48,189 nt of DNA from Fidelibacterota bacterium (GTDB lineage: Bacteria > Fidelibacterota > Marinisomatia > Marinisomatales > TCS55). Shown here piece after piece: positions 20,401 through 27,832 of the stretch. A program made the translations under genes and the position numbers. The notes beneath the pieces are model-generated. The model searched no databases. It worked only from the letters and a program-made list of their open reading frames with translations, and was not told where the DNA came from. Numbering within the stretch: position 1 is the first letter of the stretch; each line of letters starts with the position of its first letter. The DNA lies in NCBI GenBank assembly GCA_002724735.1, contig PBPT01000082.1, positions 105,016 through 153,204 on the forward strand. The letters run 5' to 3'.

Positions 20401-23400
20401 TTGTTTCTGATCCTGTGTATTGGGAAAATATAAGTTGGAAGCACGGAAAAGACAGAAATTATAGAGGTGTATGGGACAATACTTACAGATATGAAAAAGG
20501 CACTATAGTAGAATACAATAATCAACTTTACAAAGCAAAAACTAATATTGCGGTAGGCGCTAGTTGGGCACCAACTAGCTGGGATTTGCTAACAACTAAT
20601 ATAGACTATATTGGAATGTTACCAAATAGAACGAGTAAAACTTTTTATACAGACGAAAACATATTTGATCCTATACAGGATATACAACAATTTAGTAAAG
20701 ATTTCGATCTAAGCAAAGATGGAGATGTGCTTGTTACCACAAGCACACAAGTTGCTACAGATAGTACCAGAGATATTGCAGTAGTAATATACAGAGAAGT
20801 AGATGATAAGTTTCAGTTTTCTCAAATGATCACTGAAAAATCAGCAGTTGACGGCTTTGCTGATAAAGTAAGTATGAATCCTGAAGGAACAAAGATTGCT
20901 GTTAGTGCTCCTTTGGAAGATACTACAAGAATTAATCAAGGCGTTGTAAACATTTATAGTGCAGATACTAGCGGAACATTCGGTACCCCAATTACTACGT
21001 CAACGCAGATAGACTGGACACAGTTTGCTACAGCAGTTTTAGAAATGTCTTCAAATAACTTTACTCATCCACTAGTACCTTTCTTAAAAACGCAACATAC
21101 AGATGGAAGAATTTATGCTGATGCTAATTTAAGTGGAAATATTGCAGATAGTGTAGATCAACAAGCAGATGATATAAATGTTTGGGACGCATTAGAATGG
21201 CAAAGATATGCGGCTGATCAAGATAATCATACGGTTAACAGTCATTCTTGGATAGATGGCACAGTAAAATCTGCATTTCTTAAAGTAGCAAGTTCTTATC
21301 CTTCGGCTTTGAAAACAGTAAATGTTGATGTAGGAGAATGTACACCTAATCAAATTTTACTTCCACCACAAGACGAAGAATCAGAAAAGTTTGGTCATAG
21401 TGTTGAATGGGGATCAGAATACTTGGCTATATCAAGTCTTAATGGGGATCAAAAAATTCCTACAGAATTTGATACATATACAAAAACACAAACAGATTCA
21501 TATCAGTTAGATGTAACCTCTGATAGGAAACAAACACCTACTACTTTTGACAATAAATTTACCACATTTAAAAATATAAAAATTGACAAAGGTGTTATAT
21601 ATCTGTACGAAACACTAGAAAACAAAGTAACACAATCAGAAGTTATTACGTTTCCATTAATACAAACAACGTTCGGAGAAAATCTTCTAGCACAAGGAAA
21701 TCATTTGTATGTAGGTTTACCTCAACAATTTGATAATAATAAAAGAGGTGCTGTAGTTGATTTTAGAAAACTGCCAGGAAATAATGCTTGGAAACAAATA
21801 AGAAGCAGTGTTACTCCTGTTGATGTAGATAAAATTAGAGGAGCATTTTTATATAATAAAAGAGAAAATCAAATTGTTACATATCTTGATTTCATAGATC
21901 CTGTGCAAGGAAAAATAGCAGGTATTGCAGAACAAGAAATTGATTTCAAAACAAAATATGATCCTGCTTTCTACAATACAGGACAATTGGCAGATGATAA
22001 TGTTGATCCTAATAGGCACTGGGCTGAAAAGTATATAGGTAAAGTATGGTGGAATATTGCAGGAGCAAGATTTGCTCATCCTTATCAAGGTAGTACTAAT
22101 TTCCAAAGAAACGTTTGGAACACACAATTAGAAGGCTCAACAATTAATGTTTATGAATGGGTAGAAAGTAAATTACTACCATCTACTTGGGATTCTATTG
22201 CTGATACAGATGAAGGGTTAGCACAAGGTATTAGCGGAATAAGTTTGTTTGGTAATACAAAATATACAACAAGATTAGTATATGATAGTGTAAGTAAAAC
22301 TTTTAATAGTCTATATTACTTCTGGGTAGAAAACAAAAAAACAATACCTGCAAACACAAAACGTTTATTAAGTATTAGAAACATTGCCGCACTTATAGGA
22401 AATCCAAAAGATCAAAAATATAGATATCTTAGTTTGCTATCTAAAAATAAGTTCCTATTAACAAATTGTAATGACATTGTTAATAATGACGATATTGTTT
22501 TAAACATAAAATATACAAATGATAATTTACAAAAACAAAAACAAAATACACATAGTCAATATCAAATTTTAAGTAAAGGCTTATCTACTAGTGTGCCAAA
22601 TCCTGATATACAATTAAAATGGTTTGATAGTTTGATAGGATTTGATGATAAGGAGCGTAAAGTCCCTAACACTGATGTACCAGTAAAAAGTAGATACGGA
22701 ATTCAAAACAGACCAAGACAAGGAATGTTTGTTAACAGATTTGAAGCACTAAAACAATTTATTGAACGTGTAAATCTTGTATGTAAACAAAACCTATTAG
22801 CTGACGAATATGATCTAAGTTCATTATCTATGAAAGAACCTTTGCCTACTTTATTAAGTGGCGAATATGATCATAAAGTAAGTACCTATAGCGAAATAAA
22901 TTTTATTAGTACAAGTAAAGTAACTCCTGCAAAGCTTACTCCTGTAGTCCTAAATGGTAAAATTGTTAGAGTAACAATTGATGATGCAGGTAGAGGATAT
23001 AAAGTTGCTCCAAGACTTAAAATTACCGGCGCAGGAAAAGATGCTGAAGTAAAATTAACTATAGATACTTTAGGAAAAATTACTTCTGCAACTGTAGAAA
23101 ATCAAGGAACAGGTTATGATGAAAATACTTACATTAGTGTAAGGAGATACAGCGTATTAGTTGAAGCTGATAATACAGTGTTTAATAAATGGGCATTGTA
23201 TTCTTGGAACGAAACTGATAGTGTATGGTTTAGAAGAAGCATACAAGACTATGACGTAACACAGTTTTGGAGTCAAATTGATTGGTATGCAGATGGCTAC
23301 AATCAATTTACAGAAATAGATGATATAATTGCAGGTTCTTACTTACTTACAAGTCTTGATAATAGCATAGGTGATGTTGTAAAGATTAATAGTGTAGGAT

Positions 23401-26400
23401 CTGGCGGATGGCTACTATTAGAAAAAATTGCAGATGAAGATACAGAAGATTATACAGTAAATTATAAAACAATTGGTAGACAAAACGGAACAATTGAATT
23501 TAATGATAGATTATATGATTATACAAAAAACACTGTAGGTTTTGACAATAGAAGTTTTGATAGCTATTTCTACGATAATACGCCTGCAAAAGAATTAAGA
23601 ATAATACTTAATGCAATAAAAGACAAAATTTTTATAGGTACTCTTGCAGTTGAATATAATGAATTATTTTTTGCTTCATTAAGATATGTATTAGCTGAGC
23701 AAAAAGGTGCTGATTGGTTATTTAAAACAAGTTTTGTTAAAGCTAAACACAATCTTGGACCTTTATACCAAGATCTAACATTTAATAATGATAATTTAGC
23801 AAATTACGAAGCTTACATTAATGAAGTGAAACCATATAGCACGAATGTTAGGGAATTTGTAAGTAATTATTCTACAGTACAAGAAACTAATACAACAATT
23901 AGTGATTTTGATTTACCGCCAGAATATAATAATTTAACAAAAGCTATAGAAGCTAGTAAGGCACAAGTTATTGATGGTGTAGTAGTTTCTTCACCAAACA
24001 GTGCAAGTATATATCCTAGAAAACATTGGGCTGATAATAATTCATATCAAGTAAAAGAAATTAAAATTAGTAATCCAGGTAGCGGATATACATATACACC
24101 TACTGTAAAAATTACAAACACAGAAGGATCTGGTGCTACTGCAAAAGCATATTTAGGTTATGGTAAAATTACTAAAATAGAAGTAACAAACCCTGGCTCA
24201 GGATATATTAAGCAACCTATTGTTACTATAGAAGGGCCGCAAAGTGAAGGTAGTGTAAAAGCTACTGCTACAGCAATTCTTGGTAATGGTGTTGTAAGAG
24301 CTCCTACTATTGTAACTAAATTTGATAGAATTTCAGGTAAAACATACTATACTACATTATTACAAGAAAGCACATTTGCAGGCACAGGTTCTCAATTAAC
24401 CTACAATTTAGAATGGCCAATGGACCTTTCAGCTTCAAAAGTTAAGGTTTTTGTAGGCAAAGATGCAAATAATTTAGTTGAACAGTTAAGAAGTGCTTAT
24501 ACTTTTACTAATATTGAAAATGATACAGCAGGTTATACACGAGAGCAAGGTAGAATTACATTTACAACTCCACCAAAAAATAATGATGTTATAAAAATAA
24601 GTTATTATAGGCCTTTAAGCTTGCTTACAGCTGAAGATAGAATAAACTTCGCATACAATCCAACAAAAGAAATGTATGGTAAAGAACTATCACAACTAAT
24701 GACAGGTATAGATTATGGCGGAGTTCAAGTTCGTAGTTTTGAATTTGATAAACCAGCTGGTTGGGATAGTGCAGGCTGGTATACAGATAGTTGGGACACA
24801 TTTGATAATACATTTGAAGATGAAGTTTTTTATAGTGATGGTTCTACAAATGCTGTACAGTTGACAAAACCAATGGCAAATGGCATTATGTATAATTTTT
24901 ACTTGAACGGTGTACGTATTGATGATCCAAATTATGATAATAGCACCCTAAATAAAAACCCTAGTGCAATTACAAATTCGATTATAGGCGATGGAGTTAC
25001 AGATACATTAGATTTAGAAACTATGGGTATTAGGTTAGCACCTAGTGATGTTTTAATAATAAGAAAAACTACTAGTGATGGAAGCACATTGCCTGATGCA
25101 GAAAGTTATGATACAGCATTGTCTGGAGGTGACTTGGCATATAAAACAGCAACAGGTTTAAAAGCAGAAGATATTATTATCGATGGTGATGACTTTGTAA
25201 CACCTACAACAAGTGGCGGTCCTGAAGAGCTTGTTCCAGGACAAGTACTAGATACTTTAGACATAAAAGTGTTTACAAGAGATAGTGCAGGACAAGGAAG
25301 AATACACAGTCAAAGCTATACAATGACTAATCAAACCATTTATGATTTAGGTGTAATTCCAAGAACTGCTCCTGCTGTAATAGTGAAAGTTGCTAACGTA
25401 ATTCAACCTACTAGCAATTACACAATTGATTGGAATTTGAATACAATAACTTTAAATAATCCAACTCCTGGTGCAGAGTTAAACATAATTGCAATGGCAC
25501 AAGGTACACAAAAAGTTTTAGATTTCGGCACAGGACAATCAGTAGCTGGCCAATCAGATTACCTTACAACAGTTGACTGGGAAGAAGGAGTTAGTGTTTT
25601 TGTAAGTGTCAATGGTGTGGCATATAATGATGTGGTTGTATTTAATAGTGCAGAAGATAGTGTTCCAGGACCAGCAAAGGTTGGTATTAGATTTAGTACT
25701 CCTTTAGAAGCATCTAACTACAAAATACATTACACAGTATTCAGTGATAGCACAAAAATAAATTACAGTCAAGTAAGCAAAGACCAATTCCAAGCAGATG
25801 GTACAACTAAATCATTTTCTCTTGCTACTACTCCATTTTATGCAAAACCAAATGAGCATAACATAATTGTAAAAGTTGCAAATAAAATTTTAAATCCTGG
25901 TTATAATATACAGTATACTATAGATTCAGATAATACGAGAGAATATAAAATTGAATCTTTCCAACAGCCAATAGGATCAAATGCGGCATCTGATATTAAA
26001 GTATTTGTTGATGGAGTAGAAAAGTTTACTCCAAATGAGTGGAGATTTGATATTGCTAATAGCCAAGTTGTGTTGGCTGATGAAGTAGGTAAACCTGGCT
26101 CTACTGTAGAACTTTTTGCAATTACAGATGGCGAATACAGGATAACAGGAAATGTAATCACGCTTGATAGTACTCCAGCTCAAGATACAATTATTGAAGT
26201 TTTCCAATTTTCAAATCATGATTTACTTGGCCTAGAAAGAATCAACTATGACGTTGTTAAAAGGACTTTGTTATTATCAACTGATGTACAAAATACAACA
26301 TATAACAGATTAACAGTAGGAGAAATTACACTTAGAAGTAAAGCAGTAGATGCTGAATATGTATGGGTAAGTGTAAACGGTGAATTGCTTACGCCTAGTG

Positions 26401-27200
26401 TTGATTATTATCTTACAGATGACCAAATGAAGGTTAGGTTAGTAAGAACACCAGAAGCAAATGATGTAATTGATGTATTGCACTTTAGCGAAAAAGTAAG
26501 TACAGAAAAATTTGCATATAGACAATTTAAAGATATGTTAAACAGAACACACTTTAAGCGTTTAGATAAAGAAGCTACTACTCTTAGTGTTCCACTGAAT
26601 AGCACAGATTTAAGAATAGAAGTTGTAGACGGGACTAACTTATCAGTACCTAGCAAAGGACAGAATATTCCAGGAGTACTTTTTATAAATGGAGAAAGAA
26701 TAGAATATTTTGTAAAAGAAGGCAATACATTAAAGCAATTAAGGAGAGGTACACTTGGTACAGGTGTAAAATCAGTTTACCCAGCAGGTCAAAAAGTATT
26801 TGATCAGAACATAAGTAAGACTATACCATATAAAGATATGACACAGTCACAGAGCTTTAATGGAGATGGTGCTACTACTGCATTTACTTTAGGATTTGAT
26901 GTTACATCTGCAGATGAAATTGAAGTATTTTCTGCAGGTTCAAGACTAAGAAAAACAACTTTACAATCTTTTGATCCAGCAGTAGCATTAGATAGTCCAG
27001 ATGGTGATACGACATTACCAGAAGAGTTTACTCTAAACGGACAAGTTTTAACTTTAAGTGCTATTCCTGCATTGAATACTAAGGTAACAGTGATTAAAAA
27101 GACTGGTCAAACATGGACAAATACAGGAGAAACACTAGGAGAAGCTGAAAATTCTATAGCACGATTCTTACGAGCAGGAACTTCGGCGCTACCAGAATAA
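11403..27200 (+). CDS. Giant modular virion structural protein (5265 residues), in the gene 7 position
   Basis: One uninterrupted 15.8-kb frame occupying a third of the window. It lies between gp6 and fibre genes, where T4 has gene 7, and may be the wedge protein reaching out to the fibres; that is inference from position. The N-terminal INFLPKFFRTEANKKFLQGT is a style recalled from giant proteins of marine T4-like phages. Modules visible: a cupredoxin-like fold (about 193-327); carbohydrate-binding-module-like units YxxGxxVxYxxxxYxA (about 1580, 1840, 2360, 2970, 3025); propeller-blade-like repeats (about 2264-3443); four GxGY repeats (about 3848-4290); and fibre-type VxVNG/VxVDG repeats near the C-terminus. 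No protease or other catalytic motif was recognised. Start overlaps the gene 6 stop by one base. Confidence 0.8.
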   Translation: MSYDDNQKDLTPPIPGEKVKNIGINFLPKFFRTEANKKFLQGTIDQLVQPGVAEKVSGYIGRETAKAFQPTDNYIGDVTNDRKNYQLEPAAVIKDNFDNVLFYKDYNDYVNQLGAFGSNNDNHSRLNNQDSYGWNPNIDWDKFVNFREYYWLPNGPTSVAVRGQNKEVVSTYTVTTSDQGDNISYVFNDGLTVNPTIKLYKGQTYRFEIDTPGHPIAFAITRSFTPGSAILTAGSEGIRADGQFDAKLYGNNYDQGEYVVLPSSGSVTFEADENVSTLYPTGITKYGKEGEVISVVYVEEGTIEFTVPENAPDRLYYVSQNSVDTSGLIRIYDIAENSAINVADEILGKKTYSSANNVKLSNGMKLTFQGEVTPAKYATGQWYVEGVGSQIKLINSKDLIIPAAYSTNKLVPFDTDKFDELPFADAKAFAATKDYITVNRASPDRNAWSRYNCWYHKDVILASESYNSLPTTLDESTRAKRPIIEYEAGLKLNNFGVSAKNDVDLVDVFTKDVFSTIEGSTGYNVDGVDLSDGMRVLFTADTDILVSGRIYEVKFVTINNVRQINLKTVSDTDPIDLETVLVTQGSKYAGTSFHYNGTLWVQSQQKTITNQHPLFEVFDANTNSFSDTTYYGSTTFTGTKIFSYKQGIGTNDTELGFPLSYKSINNSGDIVFNFNLLNDTFTYQTDTDLFTQAISTGYLKKYKSLTEFDYVNGFSSIATSTRQMVLKQYTSTDIKNNNFEIDAYKKAGDLNDLIVHVYLDNKLKIINQDYEIDRANGFAHVRFYNDLKSGQVIKIKTHSSSAKVNGHYEFPHNLERNPLNEDITEFTLGEVIDHVDTMIEDIQGFSGEYPGRSNLRDVGETDQFGKRFVKHSGPINIPLYHITNKEFNIVKALRYSKNEYSRFKRKFLETANSLGYDGPIKQHVDKILNEINKEKIKSEPFYFSDMLGYGDANVIKYTVVDARTTTYPITSPFNLTDLSAKSINIYLNGIQLEYGLDYTFNSDGYAVITASKVEDDIIEIYEYESTDGSFIAPTPSKLGLYPKYYPELTIDDSYIQSSTTNTGPFKVYGREEQTTKTHKGKVGWFYPLYTSEEAAIAADSDSSADTGSAHKHVFEGLSQIFYMPSTEVNHAVQDSDLYDEYPVGVAMIRGHDGSYIKAYKDFRDELILELERRIFNNIKVDYSKALLDIQDFIGGEYRTSEFSKSEVDNTLAADFQQWLRLIGSKEYTEHDFYDPNNSFTFNYASASTPLGNGHPGFWRGAYMHAYGTDRPNATPWEMLGFTMKPTWWEATYGPAPYSGDNLVLWKDLEEGRIKEPGVAEVVNGKYARPGLTNHIPVDGQGKLRSPRDSNFARAFLRRQATNGWKFGDHAPVETAWRRSSEFPFAILLAYLLNKPAKVMGLGFDVSRTKKNLVKQWIQNDTNKPIQLSTAKLPNTYKDDTRVLTCGLVNYIYNLVASDVLSVYTDYKNNLANLRNQLGFKVGGFTDTSKFNLILDSRSPTKQADRDGIFVPQESFKVFNNTSSPLEMVTYSGMSVEKAGSGYIIRGYSNTSPEFEYYKPKQGSSKITVTVGGISEASSEWSANTFYERGQVIQFKNEFYRAARQFTSGDTFTADDTVAKLDELPITGGRTAHFFKDFDETEVFKLQYGTRLSTTQEVVDLMLGYNARQKVLGFSFNEVDSFNEKVENWENTAREFMFFTTQGWAAGTVITLSPGAPKIEFSRPNVVVDNLYDTFYEYSIFKADGQPLSAELNGVVREGNSFGLAVADSDEGIYHVALPLVQKEHVILLENKTAFSDVIYEPKSGYRQERIKVSGYRTADWDGGLNLPGFLYDEAKIVDWSQWKDYKIGELVKYKQFYYTAKNNIPGSKNFNASSWLQLSNKPEPELTANMDYKANQFTDFYDLDSAGFDSEQQRLAQHLIGYQKRQYLANIINDDVSQFKFYRGFIGEKGTMNALTKLFESLGTGQESALDFYEEWAIQTGRFGATDNTKQVEFSLKEDLMTETPQAFELLNTLPTTNYEKVYRILPNEVFDKPENYNHEPFPTKVISSADEYIKTGGYVSEEDVAFVAGSIPELALGDVNAVNLGDYIWVVETGKNTWSVYQVIPANVNVVSATVRTDTISNDGMRLIDLQLDTWADIPYDGIKALITVNDIIGVRGATAYNLDGMYAIEKDGIDLTKVTIKADINVETEDFEGESFQVVKFREVRRATIDELNVSRYDMYEKQKVWIDNYNGDWAVLENNPAFSENQTIYNTSDFDSTAHDFSKGGTVTENNNDVFVSAPGDGSGKITHYKRTNEKNNLVYDNVIQLDANDDLLNTASTSRFGESISVSPDGEYLAVGMPNATGIKTKFKGDFDKTQTYTKADIVKYRESLWKANREILPEISSQAFTTFDTYVNLAASADADSTTLQLLVAGDPGLANNTVDHLLVRAPKDMYLGTSAGDTISLYWNQRSFAYPTLDNYLPFNGAIPQINFSFLTGQHTIVHKVDHVLFVSTFVTLPTVGQTVTTNTGSATVAYVGTKADSAVIYIKDTNGIFNVTDELFIDETIFVGFYSETSTYNTSSAVDGFWYINTGFSYSNNATYYDTGRGLVYADVRLASSSRAFNTYSNIQQAVGSIGSYVKNKNRASYITHLSYRGDPGGVEADQLSNKWVVRGEKSYTDTLSAGDETEFRIYDLENRTVDVTSAGFSLAILNKKQTIVDLWDGYIDFTFDEFDFNGNVFEPVIGDIISDVQIPNDGQGGLAITTQTTSTAEVVFYRRNFNSVRVYVKALSGDWSQLTNIGKYSIQRNANTAVRGIADVNRVMGTVADVDNDIAVGTATVGKLIVFENSSQFNVVTNPEIVDEEYWFFNENTEQGISRTENPPYSLNKDYTQVFHIQAEATGVAGPNTEGAVAIYRRTEGGNYRRQYVFVSEHRKENRKFGKKVKLVQKGNYYTLAVSSEGLGTREDPGSIEFYRHGVKPEQVNNFRGNYQIAAYSVGDIVKNNDLFYLCIRAAASTNFVSDPVYWENISWKHGKDRNYRGVWDNTYRYEKGTIVEYNNQLYKAKTNIAVGASWAPTSWDLLTTNIDYIGMLPNRTSKTFYTDENIFDPIQDIQQFSKDFDLSKDGDVLVTTSTQVATDSTRDIAVVIYREVDDKFQFSQMITEKSAVDGFADKVSMNPEGTKIAVSAPLEDTTRINQGVVNIYSADTSGTFGTPITTSTQIDWTQFATAVLEMSSNNFTHPLVPFLKTQHTDGRIYADANLSGNIADSVDQQADDINVWDALEWQRYAADQDNHTVNSHSWIDGTVKSAFLKVASSYPSALKTVNVDVGECTPNQILLPPQDEESEKFGHSVEWGSEYLAISSLNGDQKIPTEFDTYTKTQTDSYQLDVTSDRKQTPTTFDNKFTTFKNIKIDKGVIYLYETLENKVTQSEVITFPLIQTTFGENLLAQGNHLYVGLPQQFDNNKRGAVVDFRKLPGNNAWKQIRSSVTPVDVDKIRGAFLYNKRENQIVTYLDFIDPVQGKIAGIAEQEIDFKTKYDPAFYNTGQLADDNVDPNRHWAEKYIGKVWWNIAGARFAHPYQGSTNFQRNVWNTQLEGSTINVYEWVESKLLPSTWDSIADTDEGLAQGISGISLFGNTKYTTRLVYDSVSKTFNSLYYFWVENKKTIPANTKRLLSIRNIAALIGNPKDQKYRYLSLLSKNKFLLTNCNDIVNNDDIVLNIKYTNDNLQKQKQNTHSQYQILSKGLSTSVPNPDIQLKWFDSLIGFDDKERKVPNTDVPVKSRYGIQNRPRQGMFVNRFEALKQFIERVNLVCKQNLLADEYDLSSLSMKEPLPTLLSGEYDHKVSTYSEINFISTSKVTPAKLTPVVLNGKIVRVTIDDAGRGYKVAPRLKITGAGKDAEVKLTIDTLGKITSATVENQGTGYDENTYISVRRYSVLVEADNTVFNKWALYSWNETDSVWFRRSIQDYDVTQFWSQIDWYADGYNQFTEIDDIIAGSYLLTSLDNSIGDVVKINSVGSGGWLLLEKIADEDTEDYTVNYKTIGRQNGTIEFNDRLYDYTKNTVGFDNRSFDSYFYDNTPAKELRIILNAIKDKIFIGTLAVEYNELFFASLRYVLAEQKGADWLFKTSFVKAKHNLGPLYQDLTFNNDNLANYEAYINEVKPYSTNVREFVSNYSTVQETNTTISDFDLPPEYNNLTKAIEASKAQVIDGVVVSSPNSASIYPRKHWADNNSYQVKEIKISNPGSGYTYTPTVKITNTEGSGATAKAYLGYGKITKIEVTNPGSGYIKQPIVTIEGPQSEGSVKATATAILGNGVVRAPTIVTKFDRISGKTYYTTLLQESTFAGTGSQLTYNLEWPMDLSASKVKVFVGKDANNLVEQLRSAYTFTNIENDTAGYTREQGRITFTTPPKNNDVIKISYYRPLSLLTAEDRINFAYNPTKEMYGKELSQLMTGIDYGGVQVRSFEFDKPAGWDSAGWYTDSWDTFDNTFEDEVFYSDGSTNAVQLTKPMANGIMYNFYLNGVRIDDPNYDNSTLNKNPSAITNSIIGDGVTDTLDLETMGIRLAPSDVLIIRKTTSDGSTLPDAESYDTALSGGDLAYKTATGLKAEDIIIDGDDFVTPTTSGGPEELVPGQVLDTLDIKVFTRDSAGQGRIHSQSYTMTNQTIYDLGVIPRTAPAVIVKVANVIQPTSNYTIDWNLNTITLNNPTPGAELNIIAMAQGTQKVLDFGTGQSVAGQSDYLTTVDWEEGVSVFVSVNGVAYNDVVVFNSAEDSVPGPAKVGIRFSTPLEASNYKIHYTVFSDSTKINYSQVSKDQFQADGTTKSFSLATTPFYAKPNEHNIIVKVANKILNPGYNIQYTIDSDNTREYKIESFQQPIGSNAASDIKVFVDGVEKFTPNEWRFDIANSQVVLADEVGKPGSTVELFAITDGEYRITGNVITLDSTPAQDTIIEVFQFSNHDLLGLERINYDVVKRTLLLSTDVQNTTYNRLTVGEITLRSKAVDAEYVWVSVNGELLTPSVDYYLTDDQMKVRLVRTPEANDVIDVLHFSEKVSTEKFAYRQFKDMLNRTHFKRLDKEATTLSVPLNSTDLRIEVVDGTNLSVPSKGQNIPGVLFINGERIEYFVKEGNTLKQLRRGTLGTGVKSVYPAGQKVFDQNISKTIPYKDMTQSQSFNGDGATTAFTLGFDVTSADEIEVFSAGSRLRKTTLQSFDPAVALDSPDGDTTLPEEFTLNGQVLTLSAIPALNTKVTVIKKTGQTWTNTGETLGEAENSIARFLRAGTSALPE
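11975..12385 (+). other. Cupredoxin-like domain with missing copper ligands (within giant protein)
   Basis: Residues about 193-327 show LYKGQTYRFEIDTPGHPIAF and, later, TFEADEN and VPENAPDRLYYVSQN. This is the order seen in cupredoxin-like domains of marine fibre proteins, where GHP carries a first histidine and LYYxCxxHxxM carries Cys, His and Met. Here H214 remains but Cys/His/Met are replaced, so a structural and not a redox role is likely. Confidence 0.45.
18190..21735 (+). other. FG-GAP/beta-propeller-like blade repeats with inserted modules (within giant protein)
   Basis: At least seven or eight blade-like units are visible: FSKGGTVTENNNDVFVSAPG (about 2264), FGESISVSPDGEYLAVGMP (2322), MGTVADVDNDIAVGTATVG (2802), FGKKVKLVQKGNYYTLAVSS (2920), FSKDFDLSKDGDVLVTTST (3097), FADKVSMNPEGTKIAVSAP (3151), FGHSVEWGSEYLAISSLNG (3329) and FGENLLAQGNHLYVGLPQ (3424). 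Several continue into a strand like GVVNIYS, GVIYLYE or GSIEFYRHG. Long insertions separate some blades. Confidence 0.5.
22950..24290 (+). other. Four GxGY beta repeats in two pairs (within giant protein)
   Basis: The pattern GKI-x-x-(V/I)-x(5)-G-x-GY recurs: GKIVRVTIDDAGRGYKVAP and GKITSATVENQGTGYDENT (about residues 3851-3916), then VKEIKISNPGSGYTYTPTV and GKITKIEVTNPGSGYIKQPI (about 4216-4290). About 300 residues separate the pairs. Such repeats are common in fibre and adhesin-like proteins. Confidence 0.6.
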
Positions 27201-27203
27201 ATA
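27196..27203 (+). promoter_or_regulatory. T4-type late promoter motif overlapping the giant gene stop
   Basis: AATAAATA spans the TAA stop of the giant gene and ends 16 bases before the next ATG. It matches the T4-like late -10 motif. The leader would be short, and a GGAAA ribosome-like site lies in it. Confidence 0.45.
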
Positions 27204-27219
27204 CAGTATAGGAAATACA

Positions 27220-27822
27220 ATGAGCGAAAATATGCAAGATAAAAACGGAGTACTAGTACAGGGTCATATCAAGATATTTGATCCTAAATCGCAAGAAGTT
27301 TACGTAGATAAGCGTAATGCAATTCATTATGAAAATATGAGTATTGCATTAGCAGAAAGCCTTGCTAATGAAGGTGCAGGATTTATATATGAAATGAGCT
27401 TCGGCAACGGCGGAACTTCAGTCGATCCAACTGGTATTATTACATATCTTACACCTAACAGTACAGGTACAAACGCTACATTGTATAATCAAACGTATAC
27501 AAAAGTAGTAGACGAAAAAAGTGTTAACAATACTGACACTGCAAGAAATAAAACAGAAACAAGACATGTAAGCGGAACAAACTACACAGATATACTTGTT
27601 TCATGTTTGCTTGATTACGGTGAACCGAGTGGACAACAAGCATTTGATAATGCTACTGATCCAGAAAATGCTTACGTATTTGATGAACTTGGATTAAGAA
27701 GTTATAGTGCAAGCGGTACAGGACGCTTAATTACTCATGTAATTTTTCATCCTGTACAAAAATCATTGAACAGATTGATACAGATAGATTATACTGTTCG
27801 TGTACAGAGTTTAGCGGGTTAA
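27220..27822 (+). CDS. Virion structural protein (200 residues)
   Basis: Not matched to a named T4 gene, but the style is recalled from conserved structural proteins of marine T4-like phages. Features are an N-terminal GVLVQGHIKIFDPKSQEVYV strand pair, ENMSIALAESLANEG helix, FIYEMSFGNGGTSVDPTGII, and a C-terminal LITHVIFHPVQKSLNRLIQI strand. There is no signal or membrane segment. It sits between the giant protein and the fibres and may be a connector in the wedge-to-fibre chain (the region of T4 genes 8-11). It has its own late-promoter-like motif. Confidence 0.65.
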   Translation: MSENMQDKNGVLVQGHIKIFDPKSQEVYVDKRNAIHYENMSIALAESLANEGAGFIYEMSFGNGGTSVDPTGIITYLTPNSTGTNATLYNQTYTKVVDEKSVNNTDTARNKTETRHVSGTNYTDILVSCLLDYGEPSGQQAFDNATDPENAYVFDELGLRSYSASGTGRLITHVIFHPVQKSLNRLIQIDYTVRVQSLAG

Positions 27823-27832
27823 GGAAAAGATT

